A stretch of 64,000 nt of DNA from Sedimentibacter sp. zth1. GTDB taxonomy: Bacteria > Bacillota > Clostridia > Tissierellales > Sedimentibacteraceae. The translations under genes and the position numbers were made by a program. The stretch lies in contig NZ_CP071445.1 of NCBI RefSeq assembly GCF_017352195.1, positions 2,108,001 through 2,172,000 on the forward strand, written 5' to 3'. Shown here piece by piece: positions 43,604 through 53,494 of the stretch. The first letter of the stretch is position 1. Each line of letters begins with the position of its first letter. The notes beneath the pieces are model-generated. The model ran no database searches. It had not been told where the DNA came from and saw only the letters and a list, made by a program, of their open reading frames with translations.

Positions 43604-45592
43604 TTATTTTATCATATTATTTAATTCTTCTTCAGTAATAATTTTTATGCCTAATTTTTGTGCTTTAGTTAATTTACTTCCCGCATTTTCCCCAGCTAAT
43701 AAATAACTTGTTTTTTTAGAAACACTCCCCGATACTTTTCCACCGTTTTTCTGTATTAATTCAGTGGCTTCGTTTCTACCAAGTGTAGGTAATGTACCTG
43801 TTACTACAAACGTTAAGCCCTCAAGCTTTGTACTCTCATTCTCATCCTGTTCTAAAGACATATTAACTTCAACGTCCTTTAAAATTTGAATTATACGTTG
43901 ATTTTCTTCATCTTCAAAGAATTTCTTTATAGATACAGCACTTACTTCTCCTATATCATTTACATCTTTAAGTTCTTCTACTGAAGCATTCATAAGCTTA
44001 TCAATAGTCTTAAAATGCTTCATTATAGCTTTTGCTGTTGATTTACCTACATTAGATATCCCAAAGCCTACTAATAATCTATTTGGTTCATTTTCTTTTG
44101 ATTTATCAATTATACCTAAAAGTTTATCTGTATTTTTTTCTTTACCTATTATACCCTTTTCAACAAGCTCATCTCTATAATTTTTTAAAAAATATATATC
44201 GGATATATTTTTAATATACCCTTGATTAATTAACTCCTCAACGTATGCAGTCCCGAAGCCTTTAATATCCATTGCACCTCTGCTTACAAAGTTTATCAGA
44301 TGTCTTGCAAGTTGAGCAGGACAATTTGTTCCAGTACATTTAATATCTGCCGTATCTTGTTCTCTTACAGCAAGTGCTCCGCAAACAGGACAAACAGTAG
44401 GAATTTTATACTTCTCCGTATTCTCAGGTCTTTTAGATAACACAACCTCTTTTATTTTAGGAATTATTTCCCCACTTTTATATACCAAGACTGTATCACC
44501 TATTCTTACATCCAAATTGTCAATAAAGTCCTGATTGTGCAATGTTGCTCTTTCTACATTTGTACCACAGAGCCTAACTGGTTCAAATATAGCTGTTGGA
44601 GTTATTCTTCCGGTTCTTCCAACAGATAATTCTATATCTCTTATTACTGTTTCCTTTTCTTCTGGTGGGTACTTATAAGCAGCCGACCACTTTGGCACCT
44701 TTGAAGTATTTCCAAGTAATTCTCTGTCAGAGAATTTATCTATTTTTATAACTGCTCCATCTATGTCATAACCAAAAGTACCTCTTTGCTCCCCAATTTC
44801 TAGAATAGCTTTCCAAACCTCATCTGCTGTTTTACACACACTGTAGTTTTCAATTACCTTAATTCCTTGTTTTTTAAGCCATTCGTAGCTCTCCACATGT
44901 GTCTGAAAAGAAATTCCCTTAACCTCTTGTACATTAAAAATAAATAAAGATAAATTTCTCTCTTTAGTTATGTTACTATCTAATTGTCTTAAAGTACCGG
45001 CTGAACAATTTCTAGGATTTGCAAAAGGTTTTTTGCCTAATAACTCTTGAGTTTCATTAACTTTTTCAAATGATGAATTTGTCATATATACCTCACCCCT
45101 AATTTCCAAATAAGGTATACTTTCCTTTAATTTTTTCTTTACATCTTTGATAACTTTGGCATTTTCGGTTACGTCTTCTCCGTAGTTAATTCCATCTCCT
45201 CTTGTAATAGCTGTTTTTATCTCTCCGTCTTCATATCTTAATGCCATTGATAATCCATCTATTTTTCTCTCAACAATAAACGTAGGATCAACCAATTCCC
45301 TCTTCATATCATTTACAAATTCATAAACTTCTTCTTTTGAGAATACGTCCTGTAAACTAAGCATTGGTACCCTGTGTGCCACTAATACCCCAGCTTCTCT
45401 TTTTGCTTTTCCACCTACTTTTTGAGTAGGAGAATCCAATGTAACAAGTTCAGGGTGTTCCTTTTCTATTTTCTTTAGTTTCTGCATTAGCATATCATAC
45501 TCATAATCAGTTATTTCAGGATTATCTTGATTATAATATTTTTCGTTATGATATCTAATTTGTTCAACTAAACTTCTATATTCATCTATCAT
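43604..45592 (-). CDS. ligA: NAD-dependent DNA ligase
   Basis: 662 residues, all domains present: Ia domain (NQDNPEITDYEYD), adenylation domain with the nucleophile lysine in VERKIDGLSM (about 112), OB-fold, a four-Cys zinc finger (CPVC...CTGTNC, about 400-424), HhH repeats (MDIKGFG, LVGFGISNVGKSTA) and a C-terminal BRCT domain (about 585-662). It seals nicks in replication and repair. GAGGTTATT precedes ATG. It is 81 bases downstream of pcrA, the classical Firmicutes pair. Confidence 0.98.
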   Translation of the reverse strand: MIDEYRSLVEQIRYHNEKYYNQDNPEITDYEYDMLMQKLKKIEKEHPELVTLDSPTQKVGGKAKREAGVLVAHRVPMLSLQDVFSKEEVYEFVNDMKRELVDPTFIVERKIDGLSMALRYEDGEIKTAITRGDGINYGEDVTENAKVIKDVKKKLKESIPYLEIRGEVYMTNSSFEKVNETQELLGKKPFANPRNCSAGTLRQLDSNITKERNLSLFIFNVQEVKGISFQTHVESYEWLKKQGIKVIENYSVCKTADEVWKAILEIGEQRGTFGYDIDGAVIKIDKFSDRELLGNTSKVPKWSAAYKYPPEEKETVIRDIELSVGRTGRITPTAIFEPVRLCGTNVERATLHNQDFIDNLDVRIGDTVLVYKSGEIIPKIKEVVLSKRPENTEKYKIPTVCPVCGALAVREQDTADIKCTGTNCPAQLARHLINFVSRGAMDIKGFGTAYVEELINQGYIKNISDIYFLKNYRDELVEKGIIGKEKNTDKLLGIIDKSKENEPNRLLVGFGISNVGKSTAKAIMKHFKTIDKLMNASVEELKDVNDIGEVSAVSIKKFFEDEENQRIIQILKDVEVNMSLEQDENESTKLEGLTFVVTGTLPTLGRNEATELIQKNGGKVSGSVSKKTSYLLAGENAGSKLTKAQKLGIKIITEEELNNMIK

Positions 45593-45673
45593 AATAACCT
45601 CATCTTAATTTTACTATTTTTATGTAGAATTATTTTATTAACTTCCCACATTTTAATACTAGTATTCCCAAAT

Positions 45674-48076
45674 TTATATTTTCTCTATTGGAGCAAAACT
45701 CATCATAACTGTTTTCAATCCCTTTTCATCAAAGGCAATAGTAGCTTTTAAATCTTTTCCTTCACCAACCAAAGATACTATCGTTCCAATTCCCCATGCT
45801 TTATGTTTTATCTTATCACCTATCATCATTTTATCTGATTTGAGATTTGTAGTTTGTTTCACAGGTTGCTCCTGTAAATATTGATCTATACTAATTTCTT
45901 TTATTCCACTGTTAGAAATATCATCTAAATTACTTTTTAAATCTTCAGCTTTTAAATCATCATATACGTCCCTAACCTTTATATCTTCATTAATAAACGA
46001 ATTACCCGTAAAAAGCGAATTTTTATGATTTTTCTTTTTACTTTTAGAAAAACTATTGAAACTCATTTCTCCGTCATTAAAGTAATCATCAAAATCTCCA
46101 CTAGATTTTTTATATTTTGACTCTTTTGAATAGGGTTTTGATACAGGTCTATCTAAATATTTAGCTGGAATTTCTTCTATAAATCTTGAAGGTCCACGCA
46201 TTTCGTGTCTACCATATACCATTCTCTCATTGCTATATGATAAATACAGCCTTTTCTTAGCACGTGTAGCTGCAACATAAAATAGTCTTCTTTCCTCTTC
46301 TAAATCCTCGTCTATACCACCATCTCTAATGATAGGAAATGTCATTTCTTCAAGTCCAGCTACCAATACTACGTCATATTCAAGACCTTTAGCACTATGA
46401 ACAGTTAGTAATGTTACTCTTTCGTTTTCTGTTTCATCTGTTTTATCAGTATCTGATAAAAGAGCAACATGTGCTAAAAAATCCTCTAAAGCATTTTCTT
46501 CATATCTTTCTTCAAAGTCTTTAGCAGCGGATAAAAATTCCTGTATATTTTCAAGTCTTGACATGCCCTCAATACTTTGGTCTTCTTCAATCATTTTCTC
46601 ATACTTAGTATCTTTATACACAGCTTCGATAAACTCATATAGTGATAGAACATCTTTCTTCACCATTAGCATTTCCATCACTTGTATAAAACTCTCTATA
46701 CCCCTTATTCCAGCGGCTGGAATTTCAAGCTCTTTTGCATCATAACAAGCTTCAAATAAGGATATTTGTTGTTCTGTAGCATATTGAGATAATGACGCAA
46801 TAGCCTTCGGACCAATTTTTCTTCTTGGTAAATTTATAATCCTCATGAAATTTATATCATCTCTTGAGTTTTGAATAAGCATTAGATATGCCATGATATC
46901 TTTTATTTCTTTTCTGCCGTAGAATTTAAGTCCTCCTACTATTTTGTATGGAATACCTAAAGTAATTAACCCTTCCTCAAGTGCACGAGATTGAGCATTT
47001 GCTCTATAAAGAATTGCAATTTCAGAGTATGGTATATCATTTTTATCATATTCCTTTTTAATATTAGAGGCAATCATAAAGGCTTCTTCTTTTTCGTTGT
47101 CAGTATTGATAAGTGTAATTAAGTCCCCATCATCATCATCAGTATAAAGTTCTTTACCTTTTCTGTTAAAATTATTTTTAATTACACTATTTGCCGCATT
47201 CAAAATAATGCTTGTAGAACGATAATTTCTTTCTAGTTTTACAACCTTTGCGTTTTCAAAATCCTTTTCAAAATCAAGTATATTGCTTATATCTGCCCCA
47301 CGCCATCCGTATATAGATTGGTCATCATCACCAACTACAAATACGTTGTTTTGACCATTTGACTTTTTACCAAGAATTTTGACAAGATTGTATTGAACAT
47401 TGTTTGTATCCTGATACTCATCAACAAGTATGTATTTAAATCTTTCTTGATAATACTCTTTTATATCCGAATTTGTTTGTAACAGTTTTAATGCTTTAAG
47501 TATTAAATCATCGAAATCAAGTGCATTACAAATTTTAAGTTTTTTCTCGTAAAGTGAAAACACCTCACCATAATTTCTTAAAACAAAATTCGCAAAATTT
47601 TCCGTCATATATTTTTCAGGTGTATTGCGAAGATTTTTCTCATTGCTTATAACACCCTTAATTGTATTGGCATTGTATTTTTTGGTATCTAAATTCAACT
47701 CTTTAATACATGTTTTTATTAAGTTTTTTTGATCATCTGTATCGTAAATTACAAAGTTTCTATCATATCCAAGTCTTTCTATATCTCTTCTTAGTATACG
47801 AACACAAATAGAGTGAAATGTTCCTATCCACATTCTATCAACATTATAGTCTATAAGCTGACTTATTCTTTCCTTCATTTCTTTTGCAGCTTTGTTGGTA
47901 AATGTTATTGATAATATTTCACCTGGTCGAGCTTTGCCTGTATTGATTAAATTTGATATTCTATGTGTAAGCACGCGAGTTTTACCAGTTCCAGCACCCG
48001 CAATTACTAATATTGGTCCTAAATCATGAGAAGCAGCTTCTCTTTGTTTTTCGTTTAAACCTCTTAGTAAATCCAT
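45674..48076 (-). CDS. pcrA: ATP-dependent DNA helicase PcrA/UvrD
   Basis: 800 residues, a superfamily 1A helicase. Walker A VIAGAGTGKTRVLTHRI (about 26-42), FTNKAAKEMKER (Ia), DEYQDTN (about 222-228, II), GDDDQSIYGWRGAD (III), LERNYRST (IV), TVHSAKGLEYDVV (V) and AATRAKKRLYLSYS (VI). The C-terminal region ends in the Tudor-like domain (GDKIKHKAWGIGTIVS) that contacts RNA polymerase. PcrA works in repair and rolling-circle replication. GGGGAGGAATA precedes ATG. Upstream of ligA in one transcript. Confidence 0.98.
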   Translation of the reverse strand: MDLLRGLNEKQREAASHDLGPILVIAGAGTGKTRVLTHRISNLINTGKARPGEILSITFTNKAAKEMKERISQLIDYNVDRMWIGTFHSICVRILRRDIERLGYDRNFVIYDTDDQKNLIKTCIKELNLDTKKYNANTIKGVISNEKNLRNTPEKYMTENFANFVLRNYGEVFSLYEKKLKICNALDFDDLILKALKLLQTNSDIKEYYQERFKYILVDEYQDTNNVQYNLVKILGKKSNGQNNVFVVGDDDQSIYGWRGADISNILDFEKDFENAKVVKLERNYRSTSIILNAANSVIKNNFNRKGKELYTDDDDGDLITLINTDNEKEEAFMIASNIKKEYDKNDIPYSEIAILYRANAQSRALEEGLITLGIPYKIVGGLKFYGRKEIKDIMAYLMLIQNSRDDINFMRIINLPRRKIGPKAIASLSQYATEQQISLFEACYDAKELEIPAAGIRGIESFIQVMEMLMVKKDVLSLYEFIEAVYKDTKYEKMIEEDQSIEGMSRLENIQEFLSAAKDFEERYEENALEDFLAHVALLSDTDKTDETENERVTLLTVHSAKGLEYDVVLVAGLEEMTFPIIRDGGIDEDLEEERRLFYVAATRAKKRLYLSYSNERMVYGRHEMRGPSRFIEEIPAKYLDRPVSKPYSKESKYKKSSGDFDDYFNDGEMSFNSFSKSKKKNHKNSLFTGNSFINEDIKVRDVYDDLKAEDLKSNLDDISNSGIKEISIDQYLQEQPVKQTTNLKSDKMMIGDKIKHKAWGIGTIVSLVGEGKDLKATIAFDEKGLKTVMMSFAPIEKI

Positions 48077-48088
48077 TATTCCTCCCCT

Positions 48089-48113
48089 AACATTTGTTCT
48101 ATAAAATATTATA
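48089..48113 (-). promoter_or_regulatory. pcrA -10 element and near-consensus LexA box
   Basis: TATAAT (48108-48113) on the minus strand is followed by GAACAAATGTT (48089-48099). The core matches the LexA site of uvrBA exactly, but the last two bases (AG) deviate from the TC expected. It stands at the same distance from -10 as in uvrBA. Confidence 0.55.
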
Positions 48114-48207
48114 TCATAAATTTACATGATAAAAAATATTGAATGTTGTTTAGAAACATGTTTTTGTAAGAAATATAAAGAATTTTGACTTTCTGTAAAT
48201 CAAGATA

Positions 48208-48235
48208 AAAAAAGATTTCAATTAAGAAATCTTTT
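48208..48235 (-). terminator. Terminator after the 46-residue protein gene
   Basis: AAAAAGATTTC (48208-48218) pairs with GAAATCTTTTT (48225-48235), with a T-run on the minus strand. Confidence 0.85.
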
Positions 48236-48240
48236 TATTT

Positions 48241-48384
48241 TTATTCTTTTTCGTAAGCTATCAATATGAAATCTTTTCCTAATTCCATCTTTAGATTATC
48301 TTCTTTTTTCTTTAAAGCTAATTTAGCTTTATCATCTAAATTAGCTATTTTAAAGCAATTATTTTTTTTATTTTCGCAACTCAT
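48241..48384 (-). CDS. Small conserved-looking protein (47 codons)
   Basis: Start at ATG 48384 (MSCENKKNN), six bases after AGGAGGT; the upstream extension to 48426 has no site. 47 residues: a Cys-containing head (SCENKKNNCFKIANL), a lysine-rich helix (DDKAKLALKKKEDNLK) and a hydrophobic strand (DFILIAYEKE). A perfect ribosome site and a dedicated terminator immediately after the stop support it as a real monocistronic gene. I do not recognise its family and see no membrane segment. Confidence 0.7.
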   Translation of the reverse strand: MSCENKKNNCFKIANLDDKAKLALKKKEDNLKMELGKDFILIAYEKE

Positions 48385-48450
48385 AATAATACCTCCTATT
48401 AACCATAAAGTATTATTATTATGCACAATGATTATTTTTTTATTAATAAT

Positions 48451-49239
48451 TTAATATTGTCCCAATAAACCTTTTTTCTTTGCTTTGTTGCAGCAATATT
48501 TAAAAACAAACAAACCTATTGAAAAAAACAACACAGAATTAGCTATAAGTATTATGTAATTTTGTATAGAAAATGATAAAAGTGTTGATTCTCCTAAGCT
48601 TAATTTATATACCATATTAATTGCAGGTACAAATGGTATAAATATTGATGCTAGCTGAGTTGTATCTATCATTGTTAGACCAATTAAAAAGTACTGAACA
48701 AGATTTAATACTGCATTTATCCGCTTAAATATAATAGCTAATCCTCCAAATATAAGTCCTATACCAAACATGCTGAACATTCCAATAAAAAGTATTACTA
48801 TTATCTGTAAAGCTTTAACATTAATCCACCTTCCTGATGTATACATAGCTAAAAACAATACTACAAAACACATTATAAAATTAATAATTGTTTCACATAT
48901 TCCCCTAACTATTACAACAGAATGCAATCCTAAATTAGACATGGCTATTTGCTCTAATGTTCCTTTTGACGCATCATTTATTATTGCATATGCAATATTT
49001 GCATAAGCCATATACATAACTGTCCATAAAAAATATGCAATTATAAATGTATCTATAGAGCTTCCTATTTTAAGAGGAGAAGAAGATAAAGTATTGCCAA
49101 GTATTTTTAAACCAAGAAGCATAGCCATAAATAAAAAGTAAAAAGTTGCTATGTTAGTTAATGTATTAAATTTATACCTTATTAAATCCTGTACTGATTT
49201 AACAAATGAAACTTTAAAAAAATAAAACAGCTTTTTCAT
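48451..49239 (-). CDS. ABC-2 type transporter permease
   Basis: 262 residues, six membrane helices. ATG 49239 overlaps the TGA stop of the ATPase gene (TGATG), with GGGGAGG upstream, so translation is coupled. The pattern RYKFNTLTNIATFYFLFMAML and DASKGTLEQIAMS (the connector after helix 2) is typical of ABC-2 export permeases of the DrrB/NodJ type. Substrate unknown; it could be a lipid, drug or peptide. Confidence 0.88.
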   Translation of the reverse strand: MKKLFYFFKVSFVKSVQDLIRYKFNTLTNIATFYFLFMAMLLGLKILGNTLSSSPLKIGSSIDTFIIAYFLWTVMYMAYANIAYAIINDASKGTLEQIAMSNLGLHSVVIVRGICETIINFIMCFVVLFLAMYTSGRWINVKALQIIVILFIGMFSMFGIGLIFGGLAIIFKRINAVLNLVQYFLIGLTMIDTTQLASIFIPFVPAINMVYKLSLGESTLLSFSIQNYIILIANSVLFFSIGLFVFKYCCNKAKKKGLLGQY

Positions 49240-50171
49240 CAATTATTACCTCCCCTTGTAAGATTTAAGTATACTCTTTCAAAATTTATATAACATTGCT
49301 TTATTTCTTTAATTAAAATATTTTGTGATTTTAAAAGCTCTATAATATCATATATTTTTTCTAAATCTAAAATATCAACTTCTATTTTATCTATATTATC
49401 TAAATTGTTGTCAATGTAAAAATTATATTGTGTATTTTTAAGAAATTGCATTTTCTCATTTGTTAAGATACCGTTCAAAGATATTTCATATGTCATATTT
49501 TTAAACATATCCATTAAATTATTCATAGAATCGTTTGCTATGATTTTTCCGTTGTCTAAGATTATAACATTATCACAGGTCTCCTCAACAAAATTCATAT
49601 CGTGCGTACTTAATAATACCGTTTTATGTAATTTAGTTGATATTTGTTTAAGGCTGTTCTTAATATCAATACAACTTTCAACATCAAGTCCAAGTGTTGG
49701 CTCGTCAAGAATTAATATGTCTGTATCACATACAAGTGTCATTGCTATGGCTACCTTTTGTTGCATTCCTCTTGATAATTTATTTACCAATGTGTTTTTC
49801 TTATCACTCAAATTAAAAAAATCCATAAGTTCATCAATTTTAGCATTTATTTTTTTGCCACCCAATCCCCTTAAACCTGCAAAGTATTTTAAATTTTCAA
49901 CAGGTGTAAGTCTCCAATAAAGATTTCTTGTCCCTTCAAACAAAGCTGCTATCCTATTTATTGATTTTTTATTAGCCTTACCAAATATTTTAATTTGACC
50001 ACTATCAGGAACAATTAAATTACATATACTTTTTATAGTTGTACTTTTACCAGAACCATTAGGTCCAAGTATGGCTGTAATTTTTCCTTCTTCTACAGAA
50101 AAACTGATATCATCAACTGCTTTTGTTTTATTATATTTTTTTATTAAGTTATTAACAGTAATACATTCCAT
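49239..50171 (-). CDS. ABC transporter ATP-binding protein
   Basis: 310 residues. Walker A GPNGSGKST (about 37-45), a Q-loop-region segment (ALFEGTRNLYWRLTPVENL), signature LSRGMQQKVAIA (LSRGM, a variant of LSGGQ common in this exporter class), Walker B DTDILILDEPTLGLD (about 155-169) and a His switch (STHD). The C-terminal 90 residues form an accessory domain. ATG follows AAAAGGAGGTAAAA. With the overlapping permease it makes a two-gene exporter; no neighbouring gene hints at the substrate. Confidence 0.92.
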   Translation of the reverse strand: MECITVNNLIKKYNKTKAVDDISFSVEEGKITAILGPNGSGKSTTIKSICNLIVPDSGQIKIFGKANKKSINRIAALFEGTRNLYWRLTPVENLKYFAGLRGLGGKKINAKIDELMDFFNLSDKKNTLVNKLSRGMQQKVAIAMTLVCDTDILILDEPTLGLDVESCIDIKNSLKQISTKLHKTVLLSTHDMNFVEETCDNVIILDNGKIIANDSMNNLMDMFKNMTYEISLNGILTNEKMQFLKNTQYNFYIDNNLDNIDKIEVDILDLEKIYDIIELLKSQNILIKEIKQCYINFERVYLNLTRGGNN

Positions 50172-50269
50172 TTTTTACCTCCTTTTTTTATAATATATAA
50201 TACCATAAACATTTTGTCAAATAATGTCTTATAATGTAAATACTTAAGCCAAATTATAAAAAAGGCAAA

Positions 50270-50292
50270 AAAAAATTTGCTCATCGCAAATT
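50270..50292 (-). terminator. Terminator of the SRP RNA gene
   Basis: AATTTGC (50274-50280) pairs with GCAAATT (50286-50292); on the minus strand a long T-run follows. Confidence 0.9.
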
Positions 50293-50318
50293 AATAACTT
50301 TCATAATAATATGTTTTT

Positions 50319-50592
50319 AAAGCTGTGCACCCTTAGGTGGACATAATGCTCCAAGCGCTACTCATGGAGTTAGCTCAAGTTCAGCTACCCCACGTCACAC
50401 AATGCCTTCCACTTACTGCTGCTTCCTTCCGGACCTGACAGGATTCATGGCGCTTTGTTGCGCAGGACCAAACTCTCAACACTACTTTCATAAGTCAGAC
50501 CCCAGATTATTATGCCGCGCCAAGGGAATTCAACCTTGCTACAGCGGATTGCAAGTTCAGGGCACCGCTACCTCCCCATCTAGCACAGCTTT
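50319..50592 (-). ncRNA. ffs: Signal recognition particle RNA, large form
   Basis: About 274 bases. The conserved domain IV loop is read on the minus strand as CAGGTCCGGAAGGAAGCAG (around 50418-50437), the Ffh-binding GGAA tetraloop with its asymmetric loop. The 5' and 3' ends pair (AAAGCTGTGC / GCACAGCTTT), and the 5' part carries the Alu-like sequence typical of the large Bacillus/Clostridium SRP RNA (scRNA). It is much GC-richer than the surroundings, has its own promoter and is followed by a terminator. Open frames across it are spurious. Confidence 0.97.
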
Positions 50593-50595
50593 ATC

Positions 50596-50624
50596 ATATT
50601 ATCATACATTCATTCAAATGTCAA
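50596..50624 (-). promoter_or_regulatory. Promoter of the SRP RNA gene
   Basis: TTGACA (50619-50624), 17 bp, TAATAT (50596-50601) on the minus strand. The expected start, about 50590, agrees with the pairing 5' end of the RNA. Confidence 0.8.
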
Positions 50625-50677
50625 TGTAAACATTAATTTTATAATTAGTATTTTTTCCATTAAGTCATTTATTTTTG

Positions 50678-51190
50678 CTAATTAATACAAAATTCATCAT
50701 ACCATAAAACAATTTCATTTTTAGCTAATGTTTTCTTTATATCAATTATTCTTTGATTTGTCGAACCTCTGAATTTTAAATTGTTCTTAAAATATTGTTT
50801 TTCAAACTTTCCATCAACCAAAACATCACATTGCCTTAAAAGCCCATAAAAATCAGCGCATTCAACTATTTCTTCATACGTATGGCCACTATATAACCAT
50901 ATTGTTTTATTGGTATCTTTCTTTATTTTTTTTGCAAGCTTTGTCAAAGATTTTGCCTGCATCATTGGCTCTCCACCTATAAAAGTTATATTTGTAAAAT
51001 CATAATTGATTTTTTCATAAGCTTCTTCTATAGTCATAGGTGTTCCTTTTTTCATATCCCACCAATCTTTGTTATGACAATCCTCACAATGAATATCACA
51101 ACCACTAACATATAATGATGTTCTAAATCCTTCTCCGTCAACTATTGTATTGTCTACTATATTGGCTACATATATTATATTTTCTAACAA
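50678..51190 (-). CDS. nrdG: Anaerobic ribonucleotide reductase activase
   Basis: 170 residues. A radical-SAM enzyme that generates the glycyl radical on NrdD. The 4Fe-4S motif is CDIHCEDC (30-37) within LYVSGCDIHCEDCHN; FIGGEPMMQ (about 73-81) is the SAM-binding GGE motif. Starts at TTG 51190, overlapping the last bases of nrdD, with AGGGTGA upstream. Cotranscribed with nrdD. Confidence 0.95.
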   Translation of the reverse strand: MLENIIYVANIVDNTIVDGEGFRTSLYVSGCDIHCEDCHNKDWWDMKKGTPMTIEEAYEKINYDFTNITFIGGEPMMQAKSLTKLAKKIKKDTNKTIWLYSGHTYEEIVECADFYGLLRQCDVLVDGKFEKQYFKNNLKFRGSTNQRIIDIKKTLAKNEIVLWYDEFCIN

Positions 51191-53388
51191 TTGTGTGTCA
51201 CCCTATCTCTAAGCTCCGCTTTTTTTGCATCATTCCAACTGTCAACACCACCTACGAGGTATCCTGTTATCCTTTGAATAGTATCAATATTTGTACTACC
51301 ACACTCAGGACATTCTGTTAAACCTTCTGTTGAATCTTCATAACCACAATCTTTACATCTATTTCTAGTATGGTTTACAGAACCATATCCTATGTTATAT
51401 TTATCAATCAAATCTACTGTTTGCATTATAACAGCAGGATTGTGTGTAGCATCTCCATCAAGTTCTACATAGAATATATGTCCACCACGCTCCAAGTCAT
51501 GATAAGGAGCCTCTATCCTAGCCTTATGCTCTATTGAACACTTATACCAAACTGGTATATGTGAACTGTTTGTATAGTATTCCTTATCTGTTACGTCCTT
51601 TATTATACCAAATTCTGCTCTATCTTTTTTTACAAATCTTCCACTTAATCCTTCTGCTGGAGTTCCAAGCAAGCTATAATTCAAGTCATAAAATTCTGAT
51701 TTTTCTTTTATCTTATTGTACATGAATTGAACAATTTGTAAACCTAACTCTTGTGATTCTTCACTTTCGCCGTGATGTTTTCCAGTTAATGCGATTAAAG
51801 CCTCTGCAAGACCAATAAATCCAATACCCAAAGTACCATGCTTCAAAATATTTTCAAGTGTATCATTAGGATTTAATTCCTTACTGCCCATCCACATTCC
51901 AGACATAAGAAGTGGAAATTGCTTTTTAAATGCAGTACATTGGAATTTATATCTGTCATATAACTGTTCAGAAGTGACATCAATGCACTTTTGAAGATTT
52001 TTAAAGAAAGTATTAATTCTTTCCTTTTTACTTTCTATATTCATGCATTCAATAGCTAATTTAACTATATTGATTGATGAAAAAGATAAATTTCCTCTAC
52101 CTATAGATGTTTTTTTACCGTGCCTATCTTCAAATACTCTTGTTCTACATCCCATTGTTGCAACTTCTTTTTCAAATCTTCTTGGATCATTAGCATCCCA
52201 CTCATCATTTTGATTAAATGTCGCATCAAGATTTAAAAAGTTAGGGAAAAATCTTTTTGCAGTAACTTTACACGCTAATTTATATAAATCATAATTCTTA
52301 TCCTCTGACAAATAATTTGCTCCTCTTTTTTTCTTCCATATTTGAATTGGAAAAATAGGAGTCTCGCTATTGCCAACACCTTGATAAGTACTATTTAAAA
52401 TTTCTCTTATAATACATCTTCCCTCAGCACTTGTATCTGTACCATAATTTATTGAGCTAAATACAACCTGATTTCCACCTCTTGAATGAATTGTATTCAT
52501 ATTGTGAATGAAAGCTTCCATCGCTTGGTGAACTCTTTTTACTGTATTGTTAATAGCTTGCTGCCCATATCGTGGCTTATCTTTTAGTTCACCAAGTGGC
52601 TTATCAATATAATCTTCAATATCAATATTATATAAATCTTCAAGACCTATATCTAATAGTTGTTCAATTTTTTTAACTTCTTCAATATAAGTAAGTCTTA
52701 CATATGGTGCAAGATAAAAATCAAATGCTGGTATAGCCTGCCCACCGTGCATTTCATTTTGAATTTGCTCCATAGATATACATCCAATAATTGAAGCTGT
52801 TTCTATTCTTTTAGCAGGTCTGCTTGAACCATGGCCAGCCCTAAATCCATTTTCTAATATATAGTCAAGTGGATGATGTAAACAAGTCAATGATTTAGTA
52901 GGATAGTAATCCTTGTCATGTATATGTAGATAATTATTTTTTACATATTGGTATGACTGCTCTGATAATAAACAATCATCAACAAATGGCTTTGAACTTT
53001 CACTCGCGAATTTCATCATCATTCCTGCAGGTGTATCTGCATTCATGTTAGCATTTTCTCTTGTAACTTCATTAGGAACAGCATTTACAATATCCATATA
53101 AATATCATACTGCTTACGTCCCCTTGCAATATTTCTCTTATTTCTATATATTATGTACTCTCTAGCTACATCTTTTCTTTTACTAGACATAAGCTTATTC
53201 TCTACTAAATCTTGTATTTTCTCTACCGTTATAGTGTCTTTTACGCTATCTGCAATATCCTGAGATATTTTTTTAGCTAATTCTATATCCAACCCCTTAA
53301 CTGTATGATTCATCGCTTTTAATATAGCATCTGTAATTTTAGATTTATTAAATTCTATTAATCTTCCATCTCTTTTAATAACATTCAT
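51184..53388 (-). CDS. nrdD: Anaerobic ribonucleoside-triphosphate reductase
   Basis: 734 residues, normal for class III reductases. It reduces NTPs to dNTPs without oxygen. An N-terminal ATP-cone (about 1-90; VIKRDGRLIEFNKSKI) gives allosteric control. The zinc site is CKDCG...CPECG (near 676-696), and the glycyl-radical loop RITGYLVGG (glycine about 708) is at the C-terminus with WNDAKKAELRDRVTH after it. GGAGGGAGAATATTA precedes ATG. Two NrdR boxes lie upstream. Confidence 0.97.
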   Translation of the reverse strand: MNVIKRDGRLIEFNKSKITDAILKAMNHTVKGLDIELAKKISQDIADSVKDTITVEKIQDLVENKLMSSKRKDVAREYIIYRNKRNIARGRKQYDIYMDIVNAVPNEVTRENANMNADTPAGMMMKFASESSKPFVDDCLLSEQSYQYVKNNYLHIHDKDYYPTKSLTCLHHPLDYILENGFRAGHGSSRPAKRIETASIIGCISMEQIQNEMHGGQAIPAFDFYLAPYVRLTYIEEVKKIEQLLDIGLEDLYNIDIEDYIDKPLGELKDKPRYGQQAINNTVKRVHQAMEAFIHNMNTIHSRGGNQVVFSSINYGTDTSAEGRCIIREILNSTYQGVGNSETPIFPIQIWKKKRGANYLSEDKNYDLYKLACKVTAKRFFPNFLNLDATFNQNDEWDANDPRRFEKEVATMGCRTRVFEDRHGKKTSIGRGNLSFSSINIVKLAIECMNIESKKERINTFFKNLQKCIDVTSEQLYDRYKFQCTAFKKQFPLLMSGMWMGSKELNPNDTLENILKHGTLGIGFIGLAEALIALTGKHHGESEESQELGLQIVQFMYNKIKEKSEFYDLNYSLLGTPAEGLSGRFVKKDRAEFGIIKDVTDKEYYTNSSHIPVWYKCSIEHKARIEAPYHDLERGGHIFYVELDGDATHNPAVIMQTVDLIDKYNIGYGSVNHTRNRCKDCGYEDSTEGLTECPECGSTNIDTIQRITGYLVGGVDSWNDAKKAELRDRVTHNC

Positions 53389-53494
53389 TAATATTCTCCC
53401 TCCTAATTCCCGTAAAAAAGTTGTCCTCCAATTATAAATATTAAGGTCAACTATAAATTCTTATTTTATATAAGAAATTCCGCAAAACCGCATA

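Noticed and set aside
50402-50629. 75-codon plus-strand frame
   Set aside because: It lies across the SRP RNA gene on the other strand and reads its complement.
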